Below are positions 1 to 6,819 of a stretch of DNA of 64,000 bases, piece by piece; within the stretch, counting starts at the first letter, position 1, and every line of letters begins with the position of its first letter. Source of the stretch: Acetobacteraceae bacterium (GTDB lineage Bacteria; Pseudomonadota; Alphaproteobacteria; Acetobacterales; Acetobacteraceae); contig CANGNF010000017.1 in the NCBI GenBank assembly GCA_947455205.1, positions 25,181-89,180 on the forward strand. Direction: 5' to 3'. A program made the translations under genes and the position numbers. The notes beneath the pieces are model-generated. The model was not told the DNA's origin and ran no database searches. It was given only the letters and a program-made list of their open reading frames with translations.

Positions 1-130
1 CGGCGCGCAGCGCGGCCTCGGCGCCCGGCGAGGGGTCGGTGGCCGTGACCGTGAGCCCGCGGGCGAGAAAGTAGCTGGCCCAGCTGGCGCCGATGACGCC
101 GGTGCCGATGATGGCGACGCGGGTGATCAT
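1..130 (-). CDS. 3-hydroxyacyl-CoA dehydrogenase, N-terminal part (cut by window edge)
   Basis: Only the first 43 codons are inside the window. They read as an NAD-binding Rossmann start, MITRVAIIGTGVIGASWASY, with the GxGxxG loop expected of the 3-hydroxyacyl-CoA/3-hydroxybutyryl-CoA dehydrogenase family, which oxidises 3-hydroxyacyl-CoA with NAD in beta-oxidation-like pathways. The ATG overlaps the stop of the upstream enoyl-CoA hydratase gene by 4 nt (ATGA), so the two are co-translated, and hydration followed by oxidation is a sensible pair. The substrate cannot be told from this fragment; carnitine or 3-hydroxybutyryl-CoA dehydrogenase relatives share the same N-terminus. Confidence 0.8.
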   Translation of the reverse strand, partial: MITRVAIIGTGVIGASWASYFLARGLTVTATDPSPGAEAALRA

Positions 131-903
131 GCCTCGCCCACCTTCTTCGCCCGCTTCTCGACGAAGGCGGTCAGCATGGCCACGGCTTCCGGCCCGGTCT
201 GCGCCAGCGCGGCGGTCAGGCTCTCCACGAACAACCCGTCGCTCTCGCTCATGTCCTGGATGCGCGGCAGCGCCTGCAGGATGGAGAGGACCGTCAGCGG
301 CGCCATGGTGGCGACCTTGGCGGCCAGCTCATCCGCCTTGGCCAGCGCTTCCCCGGCCGGCACCAGGTACTGCACCAGGCCGATGCGCTCGGCCATGGCG
401 GCGTCCACCACGCGGCCGGTCAGCATCATGTCCGCCATGCGGGCGGCGCCGATCAGCCGCGCCACGTTCACGCTGGCGCCGCCGCCGACATAGATGCCGC
501 GCGTGCCCTCCGGCAGCGCGAAGAAGGCGGAGGCATCGGCCACGCGGATATGGCAGGCCGCCGCCAGCTCCAGCCCACCGCCCACGGTGGCGCCATGCAG
601 CGCGGCAATGGCCGGCACCCGGCCCAGCCGGATGCGGCCGAACAGCGCGTGCCACTCGCGCGACAGATGAAAGACCTCGGCGGCGCTGCGCAGGCGCTGC
701 TCGGCCAGGTCCAGCCCGGCGCAGAAGCAGGGGCCATGGCCGTGGATCACGATTGCGCGAGCTTCCCGCTGAGCGCGTGCCACGGCCTGGTCAAGCTCGG
801 CCAGCAGGGCTTCCGAGATGGCGTTGCGCTTGGCCGGGCGGTTCAGCCCCAACCGGGCGACATCGCCGTCCAGCGCATAGGTCAGCAACTCGGCATCGGC
901 CAT
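127..903 (-). CDS. enoyl-CoA hydratase/isomerase (crotonase) family protein
   Basis: 258 residues, the usual crotonase length. It has the oxyanion-hole segments (GHGPCFCAGLDL and GATVGGGLELA), and both catalytic glutamates appear to be in place (GGLELA and ALPEG), so true 2-enoyl-CoA hydratase activity is plausible. I chose the ATG at 903 because GGAAA lies 8 nt upstream and a TATACT -10 box (927-932 on the minus strand) would start transcription near 920, just ahead of it. ATGs at 918 and 921 are in frame but would leave almost no leader. It is coupled to the 3-hydroxyacyl-CoA dehydrogenase gene by a 4-nt overlap, suggesting a short fatty-acid or carnitine-type catabolic operon. Confidence 0.88.
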   Translation of the reverse strand: MADAELLTYALDGDVARLGLNRPAKRNAISEALLAELDQAVARAQREARAIVIHGHGPCFCAGLDLAEQRLRSAAEVFHLSREWHALFGRIRLGRVPAIAALHGATVGGGLELAAACHIRVADASAFFALPEGTRGIYVGGGASVNVARLIGAARMADMMLTGRVVDAAMAERIGLVQYLVPAGEALAKADELAAKVATMAPLTVLSILQALPRIQDMSESDGLFVESLTAALAQTGPEAVAMLTAFVEKRAKKVGEA

Positions 904-926
904 GGCGGGCGTTTCCATCATTATGG

Positions 927-932
927 AGTATA
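927..932 (-). promoter_or_regulatory. -10 box for the enoyl-CoA hydratase operon
   Basis: TATACT on the minus strand, one mismatch from TATAAT, in otherwise very GC-rich sequence. Transcription would start about 7 nt downstream, giving an 18-nt leader before the ATG at 903. No convincing -35 box is visible 16-18 nt upstream. Confidence 0.4.
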
Positions 933-1022
933 ACGATTGGCGCGACGTTAGACCGGCGGTGGGGCGGCTCGCAAGGGGGGGGTGGCGGCGGCGGCGCGCG
1001 GCTTGCCCCTGCGCCACTTTGG

Positions 1023-2225
1023 ATGCAAAACGAAAAGGTCGTATCGAAAGATCATCGCGTGGAAGTTGTGCCGCGACCCCCGCAGCTTACCGCTTCGGCA
1101 CCGCCGGTGCTGGTACTCGCCTTCGACCGGCCGGCGCTGCTGGAACAGGTGTTGGCCAGCCTGGCCGCGCAGCAGCCGCCGCTGGACCCCGGGCGGCTGC
1201 ATCTGGTGCTGGACGCCGCCTATTGCCCCTATCGCGACGCGCTGCTGGCCGACCCGGCGGCGCTGGACCGGGCGGCGCTGGTGTTCCGCCGCGTGTTCCC
1301 GGCCGGGCATATCCACCGCGCCCGGCAGAACCTGGGCGTGGCCCTCAACTACGACCGCGCGGAGCGCCTCGCCTTCGAGACCCTGGGCGCCGAGGTGGCG
1401 TATTTCCTGGAAGACGACCTGGTGCTGTCGCCGCACTACCTGGCCACGCTGGACCGGCTGGCGGCCTTGGCGCTGGCGGACGAACGCGTCGGCTACGTGG
1501 CGGCCTATGGCAACCACCGCCTGGATGTGGCCGAGCAGCAGGCGCGCCGGGACGAGTTGGCGCAGATCGAGCACCTGTGGGGCTACGCGCTGACCCGGCG
1601 CCATTGGGCGGAGCGGCAGCCGCTGTGGCAGGACTACCTGGCGCTGCTGGCCGGCCGCAACTACCGAGACCGGCCGCACCAGCTGATCCTGGAGCATTGG
1701 TGGCGCCAGGGCGCGGGGGTGGAGGTTTCCTCTCAGGATGGCGCCAAGGTGGCGTGCTGCCAGGTGCTGGGCCGGGTGCGGCTGAACACGGTGGCGGTGC
1801 TGGCGCGCAACATCGGCGAATACGGGCTGCACTTCGTGCCCGAGGATTTCCGCTCCGCCGGCTACCACCTGACCCAGATGCTGCCGCTGGACGCACCGCT
1901 GGAGGCGCTGGCGCTGCCGGACGAGGCGGGCATGGCGGCGCTGCTGGCGGCCGACCGGGCCGAGGCGCAGGCGGGGCACCGCGTGCCGCCGCCGCTGCGC
2001 CGGGTCTGGCCGCCCCAGGCGCTGCCGCTGGACGCGGCCGGCCTGGTAACGCTGCTGTACCGCACCCTGCTGGGGCGGGAGCCGGACCCGAGCGGGCTGG
2101 CCGCCCATGTGCAGGAGCTGGACCAGGGCCAGTGCGACCCGACGCAACTGGCGCAGGGCTTCCTGCAATCGGACGAGTTCAAGCAGATGCTGGGCCATGT
2201 CGGCCTGAGCCCGCCACAGGTCTGA
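1023..2225 (+). CDS. glycosyltransferase (GT-A fold) with C-terminal DUF4214 module
   Basis: 400 residues. The N-terminus (VLVLAFDRPALLEQVLASL) and the acidic EDD in AYFLEDDLVLSPHYL around residue 130 resemble GT-A glycosyltransferases of the GNT-I/GT2-like type, with EDD as the probable metal/nucleotide-sugar site. The last ~60 residues (LLYRTLLGREPDPSGL, then GFLQSDEF) match the DUF4214 pattern found on secreted and glycan-associated bacterial proteins. The start is uncertain: ATG 1023 has no clear ribosome site, while an in-frame GTG at 1059 has GAAAG 8 nt before it. The next gene carries a related module at its N-terminus, so the two probably act on the same glycan. Donor and acceptor are unknown. 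Confidence 0.75.
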   Translation: MQNEKVVSKDHRVEVVPRPPQLTASAPPVLVLAFDRPALLEQVLASLAAQQPPLDPGRLHLVLDAAYCPYRDALLADPAALDRAALVFRRVFPAGHIHRARQNLGVALNYDRAERLAFETLGAEVAYFLEDDLVLSPHYLATLDRLAALALADERVGYVAAYGNHRLDVAEQQARRDELAQIEHLWGYALTRRHWAERQPLWQDYLALLAGRNYRDRPHQLILEHWWRQGAGVEVSSQDGAKVACCQVLGRVRLNTVAVLARNIGEYGLHFVPEDFRSAGYHLTQMLPLDAPLEALALPDEAGMAALLAADRAEAQAGHRVPPPLRRVWPPQALPLDAAGLVTLLYRTLLGREPDPSGLAAHVQELDQGQCDPTQLAQGFLQSDEFKQMLGHVGLSPPQV

Positions 2226-2287
2226 ACCCCGGTTTTGCACCCGGCCGGACTCGGGTAGAAGCGCCGCAGCAGAACTGGACCCTCGCC

Positions 2288-3247
2288 ATGCCCGTAAGCC
2301 GCGAAGACGTCGTGATGGCCTATCGCTACATCCTCGGGCGGGAGCCGGAGAATGAGGCGGTGATCGCCGCGCACATGGCCGGCAACGAGGACCGCCACGC
2401 GATGCGGATGACCTTCCTGCAGGCCAGCGAGACGCTGGAGATCGTCAACGCCCGCGCGCTGCCGCCCTCCCTGCCGCTGGACGTGCCGGCGCTGCCGATC
2501 CAGCTGACCGCGGATGCCGAGACCATGGCGTCGCTGATCAGCTACACCGGCAAGTACTGGGAGGAGGTGGGGCGCACCGCGCCGCACTGGTCGGTGCTGA
2601 CGGCGCCGGAATACCGGCCGGAGCATATCGACGCCAACGAGGTCGCCTTCTTCGAGAGTGGCCGCGACGATGCCGCGCTGCTGGTGGCGCTGCTGCGCCG
2701 GATCGGGCGCGCGCCGGAGGAATTCCAGCGCTGCGCCGAATACGGCTGCGGCGTCGGGCGCATCACCACCCACCTGGCCAAGCTCTTCCCGCAGGTGCAG
2801 GCGCTCGACATCTCCCGCCCGCATCTGGAACTGGCGCGGCAGACGCTGGCGCGCTTCGGCCAGACCAACCTGGAATTCCACCAGGTGACGCCGGCCGACC
2901 TGCACCCGGCGCAGGGCTTCGACCTGTGGTTCACCCGGATCGTGCTGCAGCACAACCCGCCGCCGATCATCATGGCGATCCTGGACAAGGTGTTCGGCCT
3001 GCTGGCGCCGGGCGGCGTCGCGGTGTTCCAGGTGCCGACCTACCGGGTGCGCTACAGCTTCGAGATCGGCGCCTACATGCAGCAGGGGCCGGGCGAGCGC
3101 ATGGAAGTGCATGTGGTGCCGCAGAAGGCGGTGCTGGACCTGGCGGCGCGGCACGGGCTGCAACTGGCCGATATGCGCGAGGATACCCCGGTGGTGGAGA
3201 ACAGCCCGAACTGGCTCTCCAACACCTTCGTCTTCTGCAAGGGCTAG
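2288..3247 (+). CDS. SAM-dependent methyltransferase with N-terminal DUF4214-like module
   Basis: 319 residues. The first ~60 residues (AYRYILGREPENEAVIAAHM, then MTFLQASETLE) look like a short DUF4214 unit. The rest is a class I methyltransferase: motif I is EYGCGVGRITTHLAKLF near residue 150, followed by ALDISRPHLELA and the LAPGGVAVFQVP strand. It probably methylates a glycan or glycan precursor made by the preceding glycosyltransferase, 62 nt upstream on the same strand. The stop codon is the first bases of a dispersed hairpin repeat (3247-3294), which may end the transcript. The substrate is not deducible. Confidence 0.78.
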   Translation: MPVSREDVVMAYRYILGREPENEAVIAAHMAGNEDRHAMRMTFLQASETLEIVNARALPPSLPLDVPALPIQLTADAETMASLISYTGKYWEEVGRTAPHWSVLTAPEYRPEHIDANEVAFFESGRDDAALLVALLRRIGRAPEEFQRCAEYGCGVGRITTHLAKLFPQVQALDISRPHLELARQTLARFGQTNLEFHQVTPADLHPAQGFDLWFTRIVLQHNPPPIIMAILDKVFGLLAPGGVAVFQVPTYRVRYSFEIGAYMQQGPGERMEVHVVPQKAVLDLAARHGLQLADMREDTPVVENSPNWLSNTFVFCKG

Positions 3248-3294
3248 CGTCTGATCGTCGCCGGTGGAATCACCGGCGGCGTGAATCGGCCGCT
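3247..3294 (+). repeat. dispersed nested-hairpin repeat, copy 1
   Basis: 48-bp copy of the GCGYCTGRTCG ... GCGTGAATCRGNCGC family, also at 20135, 20189, 40759 (minus) and 57927. The centre is the hairpin CGCCGGTG-GAAT-CACCGGCG, a perfect 8-bp stem with a 4-nt loop. The flanks also pair with each other imperfectly (GCGTCTGAT with ATCGGCCGC). It begins on the last base of the methyltransferase stop codon and lies between convergent genes. Confidence 0.7.
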
Positions 3295-3322
3295 CCAGCG
3301 GCGGCCTGGCCGGGGCCGGGCG

Positions 3323-5704
3323 CTACTCGCCGAAGATCTCCAGCCGCGCCAGCCGGCCGGTGAAGTTGTTGCCGTTGAACAGCCGCACCTCCACCTGGCG
3401 CAGCGGTTCGTCCGCGCTGAAGGTCAGGCTGGCGCCGGCCTGCAGCCGGGCCGCCGAGACCGGCATGCGCGCCAGCACGCGGGTGCCGGTTTCCACGCAG
3501 ACATCCATCACGCCCTGGCCATGCGCCATCTCGCCGGCGGCCAGGGTAAGGCAGGCGCGGTAGCGGCCGGCCGGCAGGTCCATGTAGGGGCCATACAGCG
3601 CGGTGCCGGAGCCGGCATTGGCGAAGCGGATGCCGGCCTCGTCGCGCAGGCCATGCGTCGTGTGCAGCCGCGGGTCGGTGGCGTCCAGGCTGGCGACCAG
3701 CGCGGTAAGCTGCGTCGCCGTCGCCTCGGCCGGACCCAGGTCGCCGCTGTCCTCCACCAGGCCCAGCGCAACCCAGGGCTGGGTTTCCGAATTGCCCTCG
3801 CCGGAGAGGCGGCCGGTCAGCACCTCGATCGCGCCGCCCTCGCGCGGCACCAGGCTGCGGCGGACCTGCCGGCGCAGCAGCGCCTCGTAGATCTCCAGCT
3901 TGTGCTCGTGCCGGGCATGGATCTCGGTGGTGGCCTGGTGGGTGGACTGGCGCAGCAGCTTGAACAGCCGCAGCGTCAGGCCGGCGCAGAAATTCCAATA
4001 CGCATGCGGGTTCAGCCGCTGGCCCTGCTCATTGGTCCAGTGGACGGTGATGACGTCCTGCTTGCGCATGTCGCCCAGTTCCACCGCCATGGTTTCGGCG
4101 CGGTAGGCTTCCAGCCCGCGGTCGATGCTGGTGATGAAGGCGGGGTCCTCGAGCACCGGCAGCGCCCGCACCAGCGCCAGCAGCACCGCGCTGTGGCAGT
4201 CCACGAAGGGCGAGACGCAGGTGACCTGGCCCATCAGGAAGGCGCTTTCGGTGTTGCCATCCACGCCGGTGAAGCCGCGCTCGAAGTCGAACATCACGCG
4301 GACGGCGTCGCGCAGCGCCGCCTTGTACTGGTCCTCCCCGGTGGCGATGGCCATGTCGATCAGGCCGAAGACCACGAAGGCCAGCGGGCGGGAGAAGATC
4401 GCCGCCGGGTCGGTGAAGTGCCGGGCCAGGAAGACGTCGGCATAGACCTGGTGGTAGCGGTCGAACAGCAGCCGGGCCTTGTCGCACAGCGCCGTCACTT
4501 CCGGCGAGGCCGGCATGGCCGCCAGCGTGCGGTAGCAGCGGGCGAAGGCGTTGATCTCGGCGCCGTAGTCGTAGGAGATGGAGATGTCCACCGGCTGCAG
4601 GCTGGGCATGGCGGCGCGGCGCTGCACCAGCCCGGCGCAGTCCGCCACCTGGTCGTAGAAGCCACCGGCGGTGAGGATCTTGCGCTCCCGCGCCACCAGC
4701 CTGGTGCCGCCCTGCTGCTGCCCGGGGAAGAAGTGGCGGGAGACGACGTTGTTCAGCCGCCCGGCTTCCTGCACCTGCACCTGCAGGTTCAGCATGTCCG
4801 CCGGGTTGTCCGGCAGGGTGTGGATCGCCAGGGCGAAGCCGCGCATCTCCTCCCGCTGGGAGAACAGGAAGTAGTCGCAGCCCAGCGCCTCCAGCCAGGT
4901 CTCGCCCGGCTGGCCGGCGGTGAACTGGGTGGGCGCCCGGGCCGGGCGGGTCAGGCCGACATCGCCGTAGTGGACCGCGTTCTCATTGTGGCTCAGCTGG
5001 TCGTGTCCGAAGCCGAGCACGACATCCGCGACGCCGATGCCGGGGTCCAGCTCCAGCGCCAGCTCGCCGGCCAGGAACATGCTGCTGCCGCTGAAGCGGA
5101 AGCTGGCGGTCAGCGCGCCCAGGCGGCGCGGGCCGTCGCCGGGGTCGAAAGTGAGTTCGTGCGTATGGCTGAGGACGAGGTCGAGGCCCTCATGCTGCAT
5201 CGTATGGGCGCTGGCGCGGCCGGTGGTGTGCAGGCGGTAGCCGCGGCCCTGGTACTGGAACTCCACCTGATGGCGGGTGAGGATCAGGTTGCGCGCGGTG
5301 CGGATGTCGTGGAACCGCATGCCGACCGTGACGCTGCCGGCGCCCAGGTCGCAGCTGAGGTTCATGAAGGTATGCACCCAGCGTCCGGTGCCGTCCTCGT
5401 CGCGGCTGCGTTCCTCCAGCCGGGCATGGCCGGTGCGGCGCAGGATGAACGGGCCGTCGCACAGGCTCTCGATGAACTCCAGCACGTCGCGGCAGCGGTC
5501 CGGCCAGCGGTTCCACAGCGCCGGCAGGGCCAGGAATTCCAGCACCTTGGCGTTGTCGTCGGCCCAGAACCAGCGGTCGCCGTCCACGGCATGCTCGGTT
5601 TCGGCCACGGCCAGGGCCGGGCTGCCCTCCGGCTCCACGCGCTGCATCAGGTAGCGCATGATGAACTCGGCGTAGGGGATCGGGTCGGTCGGCAGCTCGG
5701 TCAT
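3323..5704 (-). CDS. large protein of unknown function, possible carbohydrate-active protein
   Basis: About 793 residues and not recognised. There is no signal peptide or membrane segment. Residues ~400-620 are helix-rich with repeated LxxLxxA patterns and aromatic/acidic patches (SISYDYGAEINAF, GNTESAFLMGQVTC, PHAYWNFCAGL), like an alpha/alpha toroid of sugar-active proteins. The last ~150 residues (ALYGPYMDLPAGRYRACLTL, then VEVRLFNGNNFTGRLARLEI) look like a beta-sandwich carbohydrate-binding module. The start is ambiguous among ATGs at 5740, 5713 and 5704; none has a clear ribosome site, and 5704 (MTELPTDPIPY) gives the most protein-like N-terminus. It is convergent with the glycosyltransferase/methyltransferase pair, so a glycan-related role is only inferred. 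Confidence 0.7.
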   Translation of the reverse strand: MTELPTDPIPYAEFIMRYLMQRVEPEGSPALAVAETEHAVDGDRWFWADDNAKVLEFLALPALWNRWPDRCRDVLEFIESLCDGPFILRRTGHARLEERSRDEDGTGRWVHTFMNLSCDLGAGSVTVGMRFHDIRTARNLILTRHQVEFQYQGRGYRLHTTGRASAHTMQHEGLDLVLSHTHELTFDPGDGPRRLGALTASFRFSGSSMFLAGELALELDPGIGVADVVLGFGHDQLSHNENAVHYGDVGLTRPARAPTQFTAGQPGETWLEALGCDYFLFSQREEMRGFALAIHTLPDNPADMLNLQVQVQEAGRLNNVVSRHFFPGQQQGGTRLVARERKILTAGGFYDQVADCAGLVQRRAAMPSLQPVDISISYDYGAEINAFARCYRTLAAMPASPEVTALCDKARLLFDRYHQVYADVFLARHFTDPAAIFSRPLAFVVFGLIDMAIATGEDQYKAALRDAVRVMFDFERGFTGVDGNTESAFLMGQVTCVSPFVDCHSAVLLALVRALPVLEDPAFITSIDRGLEAYRAETMAVELGDMRKQDVITVHWTNEQGQRLNPHAYWNFCAGLTLRLFKLLRQSTHQATTEIHARHEHKLEIYEALLRRQVRRSLVPREGGAIEVLTGRLSGEGNSETQPWVALGLVEDSGDLGPAEATATQLTALVASLDATDPRLHTTHGLRDEAGIRFANAGSGTALYGPYMDLPAGRYRACLTLAAGEMAHGQGVMDVCVETGTRVLARMPVSAARLQAGASLTFSADEPLRQVEVRLFNGNNFTGRLARLEIFGE

Positions 5705-5794
5705 GCCGGGCATAGAGCGCAGCGGCCGGCACGGCGTCAACCTTGGGGCGAAGGCCTTTGTGGCACCACGGCAGCCGGCGCCAGACCGCGCGGC

Positions 5795-5860
5795 GGCCGA
5801 GGCTAGACGGCCCGACGGCCGACGCTAGACAGCCCGACGGCCGACGCTAGACAGCCCGAC
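5795..5860 (-). repeat. three tandem 22-bp repeats overlapping the recR stop codon
   Basis: Copies at 5795-5816, 5817-5838 and 5839-5860 share the + strand unit GGCCGACGCTAGACAGCCCG plus AC. The copy farthest from recR has two changes; the other two are identical. The last copy encodes the final recR codons and its TAG, so the array looks like an in-place duplication of the gene's 3' end, each unit carrying its own in-line stop. Confidence 0.85.
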
Positions 5861-6434
5861 GGGAGCGCAGCGCGGCGGTCAGCGTGCCTTCGTCAAGCAG
5901 GTCCAGCGTGCCGCCCATGGGCACGCCCTGGGCCAGGCGGGTGACCGGCACGCCGGTCGGGCGCAGCCGGTCGGTCAGCCAGTGCACCGTGGTGGCGCCA
6001 TCCACCGTGGCCGGCAGCGCAAGGATGATCTCCTCCACGCCGCCTTCCTCGATGCGCGCCAGCAGCGGCTGCACCGAAAGATCCTCCGGCCCGATGCCGC
6101 CGAGTGCGGAGAGTGTGCCGCCCAGCACATGGTACAGGCCCCGGTGGGCATGCGCGCGCTCCAGCGCCCACAGGTCGGCCACGCCTTCCACCACGCAGAC
6201 CAGGCCGCGGTCGCGCTGCGCGTCGCGGCAGACGCCGCAGGGGGTGCGCGTGTCCAGGTTGCCGCAGACCGGGCAGGGGCGCACGGCGGCGGCGGTGTCG
6301 CGCAGCGCCTCGGCCAGCGGCAGCATGGTCTGCTCGGGGTGCATCAGCATCTTCAGCACGGCGCGGCGGGCGCTGCGCCGGCCGAAGCCGGGCAGCTTGC
6401 TGAGCAGGCCGACGAGATGCTCGATGGGGTCCAT
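5847..6434 (-). CDS. recR: recombination mediator protein RecR
   Basis: 195 residues, the usual RecR size. Helix-hairpin-helix LPGFGRRSARRAVLKML is at residues 14-30, a Cys4 zinc finger uses C54, C57, C66 and C69, and a TOPRIM domain starts near residue 77 (VCVVEG with the conserved Glu). The C-terminal signature GGTLDLLDEGTLTAALRSRR is present. RecR with RecO/RecF loads RecA at gaps during recombinational repair. Its ATG overlaps the ybaB stop by one base (TGATG), the standard ybaB-recR coupling. Its last codons and stop form one unit of a 22-bp tandem repeat. Confidence 0.96.
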   Translation of the reverse strand: MDPIEHLVGLLSKLPGFGRRSARRAVLKMLMHPEQTMLPLAEALRDTAAAVRPCPVCGNLDTRTPCGVCRDAQRDRGLVCVVEGVADLWALERAHAHRGLYHVLGGTLSALGGIGPEDLSVQPLLARIEEGGVEEIILALPATVDGATTVHWLTDRLRPTGVPVTRLAQGVPMGGTLDLLDEGTLTAALRSRRAV

Positions 6435-6775
6435 CAGAACGGCAGCTTGAGCCCGCCGAGGCCACCCAGCCCGCCGGGGATGTTCATGCCGGCGGTGGCC
6501 TTCTGCATCTCCTCGGCCATCATCGCCTCCACCTTCTGCTTGGCGTCGGCATGGGCGGCCAGCAGCAGGTCCTCCAGCACCTCGCGGTCGTCGGCGACCA
6601 TCAGGCTGGGGTCGATGGAGACCGCCTTCAGGTCGCCCTTGCCGGACAGCGTGATCTTGACCATGCCGCCGCCAGCCTGGCCCTGCATGGTCGCGGCCTC
6701 CAGCTTGGCCTGCATCTCCGCCATGCGGGACTGCATCTGCTGCGCCTGCTTCATCATGTTGGCCAGGTTCTTCAT
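6434..6775 (-). CDS. ybaB: YbaB/EbfC nucleoid-associated protein
   Basis: 113 residues. N-terminal helix MKNLANMMKQAQQMQSRMAE is rich in Met/Gln, followed by the family core GMVKITLSGKGDLKAVSIDP and the LEDLLLAAHADAKQKVE helix, ending in a Gly/Leu-rich tail. YbaB dimers bind DNA and are typically encoded between dnaX and recR, as here: 44 nt after dnaX and overlapping recR by one base. All three are expected on one transcript. Confidence 0.95.
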   Translation of the reverse strand: MKNLANMMKQAQQMQSRMAEMQAKLEAATMQGQAGGGMVKITLSGKGDLKAVSIDPSLMVADDREVLEDLLLAAHADAKQKVEAMMAEEMQKATAGMNIPGGLGGLGGLKLPF

Positions 6776-6819
6776 GGCGTCGTCCTTCGGGTCAGAAATC
6801 GTGTCGCGGCTCGGCCGCG

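Noticed and set aside
93..1022. Open frame extending the first glycosyltransferase upstream on the plus strand.
   Set aside because: It lies antisense to the enoyl-CoA hydratase gene and its translation is Arg/Pro-rich low-complexity typical of shadow frames; glycosyltransferase homology begins only after ~1070.
3281..5806. 841-codon plus-strand frame opposite the large unknown gene.
   Set aside because: Its His/Gln/Ala/Val-rich translation is the expected complement of a GC-rich coding strand; the minus-strand protein has far more protein-like composition.
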